Shown: positions 1 through 8,878, counted from the first letter of the stretch. The stretch is DNA of 64,000 bases from Abditibacterium sp. (GCA_030448265.1 JAUJNG010000001.1:276490-340489); one strand, 5' to 3'. Notes: generated by a model from the letters alone, not told the origin. Numbers and translations are program-made.

Positions 1-540
1 GGAACGATTGAGCGGCATGCTTTCCAACAACGCTTCGTCGTTAGCGACACCAATGGTTCCGTCGATGCCCGTCTCGAACGTGGTGATGAGGCCGCCCACC
101 AGCTCCTGCATCGACTTCAGGTGGTTGGGAATTGTCCTCACTTCCGGCGCTTGACCTATTGGGAAGAACAGCACCTGAATGGTTGGGACTTGGTGCGGGA
201 GCGGCTCCGCGCGGGTGTACTTGTTTAACTCGGGCGCTTCAGTGGCTTCAATTTCGGCATCGAGTTTCGCGCGAAGCTCGTCATCGAGCGTCTGGGTGAG
301 GTGCGTAAAGGGCATCCCAAGCGCGAGGAGCCAGTTGCGAACGTCTATGAACCCGAGCGGCGCCTCGCCACTCTCGAACGCCGTCACCTGCTCGGGAGTA
401 AGCTCGAGTTTGTGGGCGAGCTGCTCTTGGGAGAGGCCCTTGTCCTGGCGGGTGTTAATGAGGCGATTGAGGAAGATGCGGTAGGCGGGGCTGGGTGTGA
501 ACGGGGTGAAACCCTGCGGGGTAGGGCGGTGTTTGCTCAC
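1..540 (-). CDS. XRE-type HTH protein with DUF3846-like C-terminal domain (partial)
   Basis: Read leftwards from a GTG at 540, this frame stays open to base 1, giving at least 180 residues with the C-terminus outside the window. Residues about 20-75 form a Cro/C1-type helix-turn-helix (KGLSQEQLAHKLELTPEQV, then FESGEAPLGF), very similar to the HTH of the gene just upstream, so the two look like duplicates. From about residue 121 the sequence changes to IQVLFFPIGQAPEVRTI, then a helix with LVGG and a final ESMPLNR, which resembles DUF3846. The GTG start shares GTGA with the stop of the upstream gene, which implies translational coupling. Role inferred: DNA-binding regulator in a small operon; the DUF3846 part has no known function. 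Confidence 0.7.
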   Translation of the reverse strand, partial: MSKHRPTPQGFTPFTPSPAYRIFLNRLINTRQDKGLSQEQLAHKLELTPEQVTAFESGEAPLGFIDVRNWLLALGMPFTHLTQTLDDELRAKLDAEIEATEAPELNKYTRAEPLPHQVPTIQVLFFPIGQAPEVRTIPNHLKSMQELVGGLITTFETGIDGTIGVANDEALLESMPLNRS

Positions 541-821
541 TTTGCATCCCCCTCTGGCTCTTGGTCATCAGAAAGCTGCGCGGTGATCGCCGCGTCGAGC
601 CTGAGCATGAAGTCGAGAAACGGGACGCCCAGCGCGATGCACCAGTGGCGGGTCTGGACGAAATCGATCTGGCGCTCGCCGCTCTCGAAAGCCGTCACTC
701 GGGCGGGGGTGAGAGATAAACGGGATGCCAGCTCCTCGATCGAAACACCGCGATCAGTTCGCTCCTGGATGAGCATGTCCAGAAAGAGCGTGTAGCTGGG
801 TGTTGGTTTAAAGCGGCTCAC
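537..821 (-). CDS. XRE/Cro-C1 family transcriptional regulator (94 aa)
   Basis: A compact protein made almost entirely of one helix-turn-helix domain (residues about 15-70; VSIEELASRLSLTPARV followed by FESGERQIDF), ending in an acidic tail. Length fits single-domain Cro/C1 repressors. It starts at GTG 821, overlapping the stop of a 21-codon leader ORF, and its own stop overlaps the GTG start of the next gene, so three ORFs are chained by GTGA overlaps. A perfect 7-bp inverted repeat lies about 25 bp before the leader start and is a natural candidate for autoregulation. Which genes it controls cannot be told from sequence. Confidence 0.75.
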   Translation of the reverse strand: MSRFKPTPSYTLFLDMLIQERTDRGVSIEELASRLSLTPARVTAFESGERQIDFVQTRHWCIALGVPFLDFMLRLDAAITAQLSDDQEPEGDAK

Positions 822-883
822 CTTGCGCCTCCAGTGAAAAGACGCGCGTGTAGCGCCGGCTGTGGGGAGAGGTTGTGGGACAT
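818..883 (-). CDS. 21-residue leader peptide ORF ahead of the XRE genes
   Basis: ATG at 883, preceded by AGGAG about 9 nt upstream, encodes 21 residues (MSHNLSPQPALHARLFTGGA plus R) and stops at 818-820 inside the GTG start of the XRE regulator. The good Shine-Dalgarno and the stop/start overlap suggest it is translated and passes ribosomes to the GTG of the downstream gene, which otherwise has no strong start signal. It resembles no family I know. It could simply be a translation-coupling leader. Confidence 0.5.
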   Translation of the reverse strand: MSHNLSPQPALHARLFTGGAR

Positions 884-906
884 TTTCGGGCTCCTGAGGG
901 AATAAA

Positions 907-924
907 ACTTTATCGATATAAAGT
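907..924 (-). promoter_or_regulatory. Perfect 7-bp inverted repeat, probable operator of the XRE operon
   Basis: ACTTTAT and ATAAAGT are exact reverse complements separated by CGAT, sitting about 25 bp upstream of the leader start. The block is AT-rich within GC-rich surroundings and contains -10-like TTTATA on the minus strand. Size and position fit a dimeric XRE repressor site overlapping the promoter; this is inference. Confidence 0.5.
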
Positions 925-1018
925 AAAATCTACGGGAAAGCCGGCGAAAATCATCTGACTTATTTGGCTGTTCTTCCCAAATGTGTACAAGCGTAAGGTG
1001 CAAAGTGATACAAGTCAC

Positions 1019-1422
1019 TTTGCGATATGAGTCCGTTCTGCGAGCCCCTTCAAAGAGTCGGTTTGGGTTCAGCGGCGCGGCTCATCGGGCGCTTTCAAAA
1101 GCGATGGCGAAAAGCGTAATCTGGTGGGCGTAGGAGGTGCCGAAAAGCGGCAAAAGAGGGTGGCAAGGCGCGGCGCAGCGGGTGGGCGAGGAGGGGACAT
1201 TGTGGGCCTTTGGGGCAGCGGGAGGAACGAAAAGCTGCCACTTTTTCGATATGAACGGCCCGGAAATGGTCTGAGGTATTTGGCCTTCGTCGTGGCGCGA
1301 GAAAGGCGCGAAGTCAAGGGCGATTGTCGATATGAGTCGTCTTCGTCGGTCCCTTAGATTGTTCATGCCGGGCACGGCTCTTGGTGATGCGCAGCCGACG
1401 CAAATTAGAAATAATAAAGACC
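1019..1422. other. Intergenic region with three GATATGA motif copies
   Basis: No convincing gene was found in this 400-bp gap; the small frames here lack family resemblance and ribosome sites. It holds three copies of GATATGA on the plus strand (1024-1030, 1248-1254, 1329-1335), each preceded by a T-rich run and an imperfect stem. Two more copies lie at 4488 and 4942. The function is unknown. Confidence 0.4.
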
Positions 1423-1875
1423 ATGTTCGAGTTCCATGAACCTGGGCCACTGGTCGATGAAGACTTGGAGTTGGTTCTGGCCGAGACATTCCCCGGCGAC
1501 CCCAGCATCGGCTTTGTGCCCGCGTATAAATTCCAGATGGTGCGAGTAGGGCAGGAAGAGGAGATCGGCGAGATCCATCTTCGAGTTGGCGACACTCATC
1601 GTCTCCACCTCTACTTCGGACACATTGGCTACAGAGTCGTTTGCGAGCACAGAGGCCACAGATATGCGTCGAGAAGCATCACACTGCTGTTTCCTCTCAT
1701 GCGAAGCCATGGCCTAGAGACCCTCTGGATCACTTGCGACCCGTCCAACATCGCATCCCGAAGGACCTGTGAACTGGCGGGCGCGGAGCTAATTGAAGTC
1801 GTCGATCTGCCCGAAGACACGGATCTGTATCAGAGGGGCCACAGGCAGGGGTGCCGTTACCGCCTGAGTTTGTGA
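1423..1875 (+). CDS. GNAT-family N-acetyltransferase
   Basis: The product is 150 aa from the ATG at 1423 (an ATG 42 bp upstream is in frame but adds basic residues without family support). GNAT pattern: a beta-strand core around residues 60-75 (HLYFGHIGYRVVCEHRGHRYA), acetyl-CoA loop region RGHRYASRS, then the helix and the typical strand ETLWITCDPSNIASRRTCE followed by AGAELIEVV. Residues SNIASRRTCE match the motif-B region of tagatose/streptothricin-type acetyltransferases. The acceptor substrate cannot be deduced. The gene stands alone, convergent with the HIT gene. Confidence 0.75.
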   Translation: MFEFHEPGPLVDEDLELVLAETFPGDPSIGFVPAYKFQMVRVGQEEEIGEIHLRVGDTHRLHLYFGHIGYRVVCEHRGHRYASRSITLLFPLMRSHGLETLWITCDPSNIASRRTCELAGAELIEVVDLPEDTDLYQRGHRQGCRYRLSL

Positions 1876-1921
1876 GGTCTCAACCTCTTTTCAACAGCCC
1901 TTGCAAACACTTGTAGAGTCA

Positions 1922-2323
1922 TTACAGTTGCAGCCTTTGAAGTAACTCATCTTTGCTGTACTTTGTTCCAGGCAACTTGGGCCAAGCCTCCAGGTCATCG
2001 TTGTCCAATCGAGGAATGAGATGGAAATGGAGATGCGGCACCGATTGCCCAGCCGCCACGCCGCTGGCGTGAAGCAGATTGACGCCCGTTGCACCCAAGA
2101 CTATTTGGTAATGGAGTGCCACCTTTTGAACGACGCCCAGAGTACAGGCCAGTACTTCCGCTGGCACGCCGAACAAGTCGGTATGGTGGGCTTTAGGTGC
2201 GATCACGGTATGGCCGAAGGCTTCGACCTCAAGAGGAAGAAAGCAGATAACGTTTTCGTCTTCATAAACCACCCACGAGCGTAGTTGGTGCTTGGCAAGT
2301 TGGCAAATGACGCAGGCTTCCAT
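1922..2323 (-). CDS. HIT-family nucleotide hydrolase/transferase
   Basis: The 133-aa length is standard for bacterial HIT (histidine triad) proteins. N-terminal CVICQL resembles the partial zinc site of HINT-like members, VIAPKAHHTDLF is the substrate-pocket segment, and HLHFHLIPR near residue 100 is the triad with the catalytic central histidine. The family hydrolyses nucleoside phosphoramidates or dinucleoside polyphosphates. It is read toward the GNAT gene; its start lies about 110 bp from the divergent S66 peptidase start. Confidence 0.88.
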   Translation of the reverse strand: MEACVICQLAKHQLRSWVVYEDENVICFLPLEVEAFGHTVIAPKAHHTDLFGVPAEVLACTLGVVQKVALHYQIVLGATGVNLLHASGVAAGQSVPHLHFHLIPRLDNDDLEAWPKLPGTKYSKDELLQRLQL

Positions 2324-2430
2324 GGTTCTTGTATGAGCGGATAGAAAGGATAGGCGAAATGAAACCTACCAACGCTGCATGGAACAGTAAAGCTTCTCTT
2401 TGCGCGGTAAAATACCAGCCTATGGCACCC

Positions 2431-3474
2431 ATGCTCAAACCAAGGAAGTTAAGGAGCGGCGACAAAGTCGCTGCGGTGACGCTGTCGTGGGCTGGACCTG
2501 GTTGCTTTCCACACCGCTACCAGGCTGGTAAACGGCAGTGGCAGGATGAGTTCGGCGTGGAAGTTGTCGAAACTCCGCACGCCTTGCGCGACCGCGAGTG
2601 GATCGCCCGCAACCCGCAGGCAAGGGCAGAGGACCTGATGGCAGCTTTTGCCGATCCCAACATAGCGGGCATCATCTCCACCATCGGCGGCGAGGATTCG
2701 ATTCGGCTGCTGCCCTTTGTCGACTTCGAGGTTATTCGCGCCAATCCCAAGGTGTTCATGGGCTACTCCGACACCACCGTGAGCCACTTCATGTGCCACC
2801 AGGCGGGTTTGGTCTCCTTCTACGGGCCCTCGATGATGGCAGGCTTTGGCGAGAACTGCGGGTTAATGCCTTACATGGTGGAGTCGGTTCGTCTCACGCT
2901 GTTTAGTTCTGACCCCATCGGTGTCATCGAACCCAGCCGTGAGGGCTGGACGGTTGAGCATCTGGATTGGGCTGATCCCGCAAACCAGACTCGCAGACGC
3001 GCGCTGAATCCACCTTTGCCGTGGCGGTGGGTGCAAGGCGAAGGCGTCGCGCAAGGCCGCCTGATCGGTGGGTGTCTGGAAGTGGTGAACTTTCTGCGCG
3101 GCACCAGCCTGTGGCCACGCCCCGAAGTGTGGCAGGATGCGATTCTTTTTCTGGAAACGTCGGAAGAGGCGCCGCCACCAGCCATGCTGCGCTACGCCCT
3201 GCGCACCTACGCCGCGATGGGAATCTTGAAGAATTTGTCTGGCATTCTATTAGGCAGACCGGGCGGCCAGGTGCCAGTTGTGGACTTCATCGAATACGAG
3301 CGCGCTTTGCTTCAGGTCGTGCGCGAGGAAGAAGGGTTGATGCAGTTGCCCATCATAACGCAGATGGATTTCGGACACACCGACCCGATGTTCGTGCTGC
3401 CCTTGGGCGTGCTGGCCCAGATTGACTGCAACAGGCAGCAGTTCACGATTCTGGAGAACGCGGTCACGGACTAG
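2431..3474 (+). CDS. S66-family peptidase (LD-carboxypeptidase/MccF-like), copy 1
   Basis: 347 aa from ATG 2431, chosen because the paralogue at 28.3 kb aligns from the same MLKP. S66 serine peptidase elements: N-terminal SGDKVAAVTLS, GYSDTTVSHF with the nucleophile Ser, LFLETSEE with the catalytic Glu, and MDFGHTDP with the catalytic His. The family trims the terminal D-amino acid from peptidoglycan tetrapeptides (LdcA) or cleaves microcin C-like toxins (MccF). Many members of this subgroup are annotated only as LD-peptidases. A close paralogue lies 26 kb away in this window. Confidence 0.85.
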   Translation: MLKPRKLRSGDKVAAVTLSWAGPGCFPHRYQAGKRQWQDEFGVEVVETPHALRDREWIARNPQARAEDLMAAFADPNIAGIISTIGGEDSIRLLPFVDFEVIRANPKVFMGYSDTTVSHFMCHQAGLVSFYGPSMMAGFGENCGLMPYMVESVRLTLFSSDPIGVIEPSREGWTVEHLDWADPANQTRRRALNPPLPWRWVQGEGVAQGRLIGGCLEVVNFLRGTSLWPRPEVWQDAILFLETSEEAPPPAMLRYALRTYAAMGILKNLSGILLGRPGGQVPVVDFIEYERALLQVVREEEGLMQLPIITQMDFGHTDPMFVLPLGVLAQIDCNRQQFTILENAVTD

Positions 3475-3546
3475 CGTGGTTGCTGTCGGTGCGAGAAGGT
3501 GCAATCGTGGCTTCACCGTAGTTGTGCGAACGATACTTTCCACATC

Positions 3547-4029
3547 ATGAAATCGATCACTTACGTCCGGGGCGATGCGACCCAGCCGCAGGGAGAAGGA
3601 CCCAAGATAATCGCCCACGTCTGCAACGACATAGGCAGATGGGGCAAGGGCTTTGTCGTGGCCCTGTCGAAGCGCTCGCGAAAGCCCGAGCAGGCCTTTC
3701 ACGACTGGTTTGCCGAGCGGAAGAATAATGACTATGGGCTGGGAGCCGTTCAGTTTGTGCCCATTGAGCCTCAACTGTGGGTTGCCAACATGATTGGGCA
3801 GCACAAGATCAAGGTCAAAGGCGACGACGGCACCCCGCCGGTCCGTTACGCCGCCATAGAGGCGGCACTCGCCAAGGTTGGTGACAAATCGTTAGAGCTG
3901 GGCGCTTCGGTCCACATGCCGCGCATCGGCTGCGGTTTGGCGGGTGGCCAGTGGGAACTCATCGAGCCGCTTATCAGCCAGCAATTGTCACAGCGCGGCA
4001 TCGAGGTCGTTGTGTATGACTGGGACTGA
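3547..4029 (+). CDS. Macrodomain protein (ADP-ribose binding/hydrolysis)
   Basis: 160 aa from ATG 3547. The fold signature is visible: strand ITYVRGDATQP, IIAHVCNDIGRWGKGF (adenosine-ribose pocket), VANMIGQ, and HMPRIGCGLAGGQWE (phosphate loop). It resembles single-domain TARG1/Poa1p-like macrodomains that bind ADP-ribose and remove ADP-ribose or its 1''-phosphate. It has no ADP-ribosyltransferase partner nearby, and the next gene downstream encodes a zinc ribbon 32 bp away. Role inferred: reversal of ADP-ribosylation or ADP-ribose metabolism. Confidence 0.85.
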   Translation: MKSITYVRGDATQPQGEGPKIIAHVCNDIGRWGKGFVVALSKRSRKPEQAFHDWFAERKNNDYGLGAVQFVPIEPQLWVANMIGQHKIKVKGDDGTPPVRYAAIEAALAKVGDKSLELGASVHMPRIGCGLAGGQWELIEPLISQQLSQRGIEVVVYDWD

Positions 4030-4061
4030 GGGGCTTATGCTTCAAAGGAGGAGTTACCGCG

Positions 4062-4397
4062 ATGGCCGAAGTAATCAACCACGTGTGCAACCGCTGTTCA
4101 GCCTCAATTGAGGCTTGGTCCGACGGCAACCCTTACTACCTCGATGAAAACGGCACTAAAGAATATGCCTATCATCCTGACCACGAGCAGTTGGAAAAGT
4201 GCATCGGCAACGATTCTCCCCATCTGTGCCTGGGTTGCGGCGCGGAGTTCATGGTGGATTACGAGGCGCCGAGCGATCAGTGCCCGAAGTGCCATTCGCA
4301 AGAGATAGCCGACACTTTCGAGCTGGACGGGCGAAAGTGCCCTTTCTGTAAAGCCGGGACGTTCGTTCGCGACTCTGATTTCTTTGTGGTTTCGTGA
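4062..4397 (+). CDS. Small cysteine-rich zinc-ribbon protein of unknown function
   Basis: 111 aa, with AAAGGAGG about 10 nt before the ATG, a near-perfect ribosome site. Four CxxC knuckles can be seen: CNRC near residue 9, CLGC near 54, CPKC near 72 and CPFC near 91, enough for two zinc ribbons. No enzyme motif is visible. It probably shares a transcript with the macrodomain gene 32 bp upstream. I do not recognise a named family. Confidence 0.65.
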   Translation: MAEVINHVCNRCSASIEAWSDGNPYYLDENGTKEYAYHPDHEQLEKCIGNDSPHLCLGCGAEFMVDYEAPSDQCPKCHSQEIADTFELDGRKCPFCKAGTFVRDSDFFVVS

Positions 4398-4490
4398 GCA
4401 ACGGGCCGAATGCCACACGGTGTTTGGAAAGCAAACCGCGGGTGGACATTGAAAGCCGACTTAGGGTGCAAAGCTGGGGCGTTTGTAGAT

Positions 4491-4927
4491 ATGAGTGGCT
4501 CTCGAAGGCCAAGTGGAGGAACTGAGAAACTGGAGATCAAACGAAGCGGATCACAGCCATCGGGAAAAGGCTCGGTCGAGTATTTTACCGGCACGGTGCG
4601 CATTGCCCCCTTGTTTCAGGCCGAGGCTACGGCGCGCGTGTTCATCGCCAGTGTCACCTTCGAGCCTGGCGCGCGGACGGCCCGGCACACGCATCCTCTG
4701 GGTCAAACGCTCATCGTAACGGCTGCGTGTGGTCTGGCGCAACGTGAGGGCGGCCCAATCGAAGAAATTCGGCCTGGTGACGTTGTTTGGTTTCCGCCAG
4801 GGGAAAAACACTGGCACGGCGCTACGGCGAACACTGGGATGACGCACATTGCCATTGTGGAACAGCTTGAGGGTAAAAAGCCGACTGGCTGGAGAAAGTC
4901 AGCGACGAACAATATCTGGGCCGATAA
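4491..4927 (+). pseudogene. Mn-cupin of the hydroxynitrile lyase-like family, frameshifted at the C-terminus
   Basis: The body matches small manganese cupins (GSQPSGKG near the N-terminus, [43 protein letters not shown]); the metal ligands HTH...Q and HWH are intact. The family includes (R)-selective hydroxynitrile lyases and many cupins of unknown use. At the A5 run near 4875 the frame slips: the conserved ending ([15 protein letters not shown], stop 4925-4927) lies in the neighbouring frame, while the current frame runs on to 5027. Only about 15 residues are affected, so either a recent mutation or a base-call error is possible. ATG 4491 sits inside a GATATGA motif; a GGAGG at about 4511 would instead favour a start near LEIKR, where no ATG remains. 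Confidence 0.7.
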
Positions 4928-5170
4928 AGGGCCTTTCTGTAGATATGATCGAACCGCGAAAGGCCTTGACGGGCAGGGGGGCGGCTCCCTATATGTTCAG
5001 ACGAAGCCAGCTATCGCTTTCCTGTGAAAATTGGGGCGCAGCGCTTCGCTCGATCTGGCCGCGCTGAGAGGCTGAGGATGGGAATGATGTGGAGGACATT
5101 CTTGAGGGGCACCCGCGAGGGGCTGTAAGCCGTTGGGGACAGCGCCTTGTTCCGCTGCGGTTAATCGGCC

Positions 5171-5716
5171 TTAATCGGATAAATACTCGGTTCCGACTAC
5201 TCTGCCATTTTTGAAATAGACAGTTAAGGTTTCAGAATTGAATCTGCCGTCAGTAGGGTCAAGAATAATGAAACGATTGAGTTGGGGTGTCAGTAACATC
5301 TGCGCCATAACGGGCATCGAAAGGTATACCGACTCCCAAGCTCAATCTTGGCTGGCGAAATCTTCCATCTTTGGGAAAATGCTGGCTGAATAAGTATTGA
5401 ACCTCTTGAGTTGCCATCCCGTTGCCAATGTCACGATGGAACCGCATGAAAGGTTTGACAGGACTGACGGCCAAAAAGTGGAGAGTGAACAAACCAAAAC
5501 TGAAACTGAGAAAAGCCACATAGTTTGTTTGCGCTGTGACGACAAGAAACTTGGCAACGTCAAGAGGAGAGCCGAGAATCCCATTGCCAAGTAGAATTGC
5601 CAAGACAATGAGACGGCGCTTGCACCATCCAGAACAAGTGCGAACAGAAACAGGGCCGAGAAGAAAATGGCTTCGACAATTAAGAACCCGTTGCGCTTGA
5701 GATTTTCCATGTTCAT
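5171..5716 (-). pseudogene. Membrane protein gene broken by frameshifts
   Basis: Reading leftwards from ATG 5716, the protein begins with a membrane helix (FLIVEAIFFSALFLFALVL) and then loses its frame near the junction with RLIVLAILLGNGILG. A second frame carries two more hydrophobic helices and MRFHRDIGNGMATQEVQYLF; the apparent C-terminus (NRFIILDPTDGRFNSETL, VYFKNGRVVGTEYLSD) is in a third frame ending at TAA 5171-5173. At least two indels are needed to join them. The intact form would have been a roughly 180-aa protein with about three membrane helices and a soluble C-terminal domain. Function unknown. Confidence 0.55.
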
Positions 5717-5989
5717 GTCCGTATTTCTCTGACAAACACTTCGGCTGCTATATGTTGCGCGCGACGGCACAACAACGTGATTAAACCGCAAAAAGGACGT
5801 TCGATAACAACTATTATGTGAATGCTTGAAGGGGCGTTTTCTTCCAGTTGGCGAAGCCTTTGGGTTTCATCTACCTTCTGGGGATCAGATCCCCTCAGTT
5901 CCTCAAACTGACTCCTCCGCCCGTTGGATGGCGGGCAATTTGCCAAAAATGCCGTCCCGCCAATGCTTTGCATCGAGGAGAAACGCGCC

Positions 5990-6835
5990 ATGAATCGATC
6001 CTGTCTGGAATATCAACTGACCGACGAGGAACGCGGGCACTTCGAACAGCACGGCTGGCTGCAAGTCGAGAACGTGCTCACGCCGCAGCAAATCGAGAAC
6101 CTCACGGCCAGAACAGATGCGATCCACGCCGCCAGAGTGGAGGCCGGACACCCTGATTCGCAGGCGCTGTTCTACCCCAACTTCATCCCCGACGACCCCG
6201 CCTTTTTAGAACTCGTTGATTACCCGCCGATTCTGCCCAAAGTGTGGGGCATTCTGGGTTGGAACATTTATCTCTATCGCGGCCATCTCATCGTGACGCC
6301 GCGATCGGGCCAGGCGCGGCCCGCTACGGGCGAGGAAAAAACCTTCGGCTGGCACCAGGATTCGGGGCGCGTCAATCAGGAAATGGAATCGCATCCGCGC
6401 CCGCGCCTGTCGCTTAAAATCGCCTATTTCCTGTCGGACACGAGCGAAGAAGGGCGCGGCAATTTCTGGATCATTCCTGGCAGTCATTTGCACGACGACC
6501 TCGAACGACCGCAAAACGGCACCGGCCAGCCTAAAGGCGCATTTCCAGTTTTGGCCAAACCTGGGACAGCGGTGTTTTTTGACCGGCGCTTGTGGCACAC
6601 GCCGAGTCCCAACTGGTCGGATGTGACGCGCAAAATCCTCTTCTACGGTTACGGCTATCGCTGGAATCGCACCAAAGACGATATGACGGTGCAGGATTTG
6701 TGGCCGCAGTGCGACGCCATCCAAAAGCAGCTTTTGGGTTACGGTCTGAATTGCAACGGCCACTATTCGCCCAGCGACGACGATGTGCCGCTGCGCGGCT
6801 GGCTGCGGGAATACGCGCCCGAAACCGTCAAGTAA
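5990..6835 (+). CDS. Phytanoyl-CoA dioxygenase (PhyH) family protein
   Basis: 281 aa from ATG 5990, with GAGGAG about 10 nt upstream. Jelly-roll 2-oxoglutarate/Fe(II) oxygenase: the iron HxD motif is in FGWHQDSG, the distal histidine in RRLWHTPSPN, and an arginine for 2-oxoglutarate in the following strand (TRKILFYGYGYRW). The N-terminus (YQLTDEERGHFEQHGWL) is typical of PhyH proteins, which hydroxylate diverse small molecules. It is followed 25 bp later by two aldo/keto reductase genes, so the trio probably formed one operon modifying a sugar or secondary metabolite; the substrate is unknown. Confidence 0.85.
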   Translation: MNRSCLEYQLTDEERGHFEQHGWLQVENVLTPQQIENLTARTDAIHAARVEAGHPDSQALFYPNFIPDDPAFLELVDYPPILPKVWGILGWNIYLYRGHLIVTPRSGQARPATGEEKTFGWHQDSGRVNQEMESHPRPRLSLKIAYFLSDTSEEGRGNFWIIPGSHLHDDLERPQNGTGQPKGAFPVLAKPGTAVFFDRRLWHTPSPNWSDVTRKILFYGYGYRWNRTKDDMTVQDLWPQCDAIQKQLLGYGLNCNGHYSPSDDDVPLRGWLREYAPETVK

Positions 6836-6860
6836 ATTTCCCTAACGGAAGGAACATCCT

Positions 6861-7793
6861 ATGAACACAACACTGCCGCAAAATACGCTGGGCCGCACCG
6901 GACTGCAAGTGACGAAGCTGGGCTACGGCGCGATGGAAGTGCGCGGGCCGCGCATCTGGGGCGGGCGCCCCGTCCAGGACAGCGAAGCCGAAAGCATTCT
7001 CAACGCCGTTTTGGATTCCGGCATCACCTTCATTGATACCGCCAACGATTATGGCCGCAGCGAAGAATACATCGGGCGCTATCTGTCGCATCGGCGCGGT
7101 GAATTTTTGCTGGCCACCAAATGCGGCTGCACGGTCGTTCACAAAGACGAAAATACCGACGACACGCCGCACGTGTGGACGCGAGACAACCTCTTTCGCG
7201 GCCTGCACGAAAGCCTGGAGCGCATGAAAACCGATTATGTGGACGTGATGCAACTGCATAATCCCACGGTTGAGCAGTGCGAGCAGGGCAATCTCGTGGC
7301 GGCATTGCAGGAGATGAAGGCGCAGGGCAAAGTGCGCTGGATCGGCATCTCGTCCACGACGCCGCATTTGGAAACCTACATCACGTGGGGCGTCTTCGAT
7401 GTATTTCAAATCCCCTATTCGGCTCTGGAACGCTCGCATGAAACCCTGATTCAAAGCGCTGCCGATGCGGGCGCGGGCGTCATCGTGCGCGGCGGCGTGG
7501 CGCGCGGCGAACCAGGGTCGGGTCTCGGCAGTAAAGATCGCTGGTCGATTTGGGAAAAGGCGAAGCTCGATGAACTGTTGGAAGAAGGCGAAACCCGCAC
7601 CGGCTTTTTGCTGCGTTTCACCAACACGCATCCAGGCATGAGCACCAACATCGTCGGCACCAAAAGCCACGAACATTTGCAGCAAAACGTGCAGGCTGCG
7701 GCGCGTGGGCCATTGCCACAAAGCACCTACGACGAAGCCAAAAGGCGTTTGAGCGCGGCCAGCGCCGAAGCAGCCAGCACCACAAAGGAATAA
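6861..7793 (+). CDS. Aldo/keto reductase
   Basis: 310 aa, standard for the family, with GGAAGG upstream. The (beta/alpha)8 NADPH-dependent reductase tetrad is visible: Asp in FIDTANDYG, Tyr in the same motif, Lys in LLATKCG and His in VMQLHNP. The C-terminal cofactor region includes STNIVGTKSHEHLQQN. It lies between the PhyH oxygenase and a decayed second reductase that starts two bases after its stop. Substrate unknown; sugar or ketone reduction is the family norm. Confidence 0.88.
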   Translation: MNTTLPQNTLGRTGLQVTKLGYGAMEVRGPRIWGGRPVQDSEAESILNAVLDSGITFIDTANDYGRSEEYIGRYLSHRRGEFLLATKCGCTVVHKDENTDDTPHVWTRDNLFRGLHESLERMKTDYVDVMQLHNPTVEQCEQGNLVAALQEMKAQGKVRWIGISSTTPHLETYITWGVFDVFQIPYSALERSHETLIQSAADAGAGVIVRGGVARGEPGSGLGSKDRWSIWEKAKLDELLEEGETRTGFLLRFTNTHPGMSTNIVGTKSHEHLQQNVQAAARGPLPQSTYDEAKRRLSAASAEAASTTKE

Positions 7794-7795
7794 TC

Positions 7796-8878
7796 ATGCA
7801 ACTGCGACGCTATGGCCGCACCGACTTGCATCTCAGCCCAATTTGCTTCGGGCCGATGCGCTTTTCTGCCAAGACCCCAGGAGGGGATGACAAATCCAGG
7901 CAAGGCGAACGCGCCCTGTCGCGCGCGCTGGAACGCGGCGTCAATTTCCTGCACTCGTCTTATGAATACGGCACGCGTTGGGCGATGGAAGAAACGCTGC
8001 GAGCGCACCCGCAGCGCGGCGACATCAAGCACATCATCAAAGTGCCCATCCCAGATTTCAAAGACGCCGAATTTTCCGCTGACAAGTTCCGCGGGCGTAT
8101 CGAAGAAGCTTTGCGCGACTTGCACACCGACCAAATCCACATCGTGCAATGGCTGCTGCGCGCCGACCCCAATGACGACGCGACGCGCATCCCGCGCATC
8201 GCCGAATGTTTGGAGCCGACGCTGGAGATTTTCAACACGCTGCGCGCGACGAAGGCAAAGTCGGCTATCTGGCACCGTTTCCTTACACGCCAGGTTTCGC
8301 CAAAGCGAATCTCGAAACCGGCAAAATGGAGGGCCTGGTCGCCTACTACAACCTGCTCGAAATGGAGATGGTTTCCGTTCTTCGATGTTCTCAAAGCGCA
8401 GGGTTACGGCTTCATCGGCATCCGCCCGTTTTTGAAGGGATGCTCACCGACGCGCGCATTGACCCCGATAAACGCCCGCAGGCGACCGCGCCCGCGATCC
8501 GAACTGGGCGCCGCGTTACGCCCTGCTCGACAAAGTGAAACAGGCGTTGGGCGAGGAGCCGGCCTCGTGGACGAATTTCGCGCTGCATTCTGCCTGGCCG
8601 ACCCGCGTGTGACCAGTGTCGTCGTCGGATTGAACAGCGAAAAGCAAGTGGATGAAGTGTGCGATGCCGTCGCCGATTCGCTCGTTGGGCCGGATGTGCC
8701 GCGTCGCGTTTACGAAGCGATTAAGGCCGACCTGCTGGGCGCTACAAAGCACTTCGTTGGAGTCAGAAACTTGGGGTCTATCATGGCCGAAATGCTGTGT
8801 GGACAACATCAGGAAGCGCGCTTCCATCAAACACCGTGCTCCAAAGGACATCATGCAGAACTAGCAACCTCTGAATAG
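7796..8878 (+). pseudogene. Second aldo/keto reductase, inactivated by several frameshifts
   Basis: The N-terminal 150 residues (QLRRYGRTDLHLSPICFGPM, FLHSSYEYGTRWAMEE) are in frame 7796. The middle (DEGKVGYLAPFPYTPGF, GKMEGLVAYYNLLEMEM) is in another frame, then FFDVLKAQGYGFIGIRPFLKG returns; DRARDPNWAPRYALLDKVKQ and FCLADPRVTSVVVGLNSEKQ need further shifts. About five indels (near 8260, 8365, 8435, 8490, 8590) are required. Even the intact form lacked parts of the usual tetrad (SSYEYG in place of DTA.YG; IVQWLL in place of a histidine strand). After about 8740 the tail has no family resemblance. The next feature is an IS remnant, so decay fits the start of the degraded block. Confidence 0.75.
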
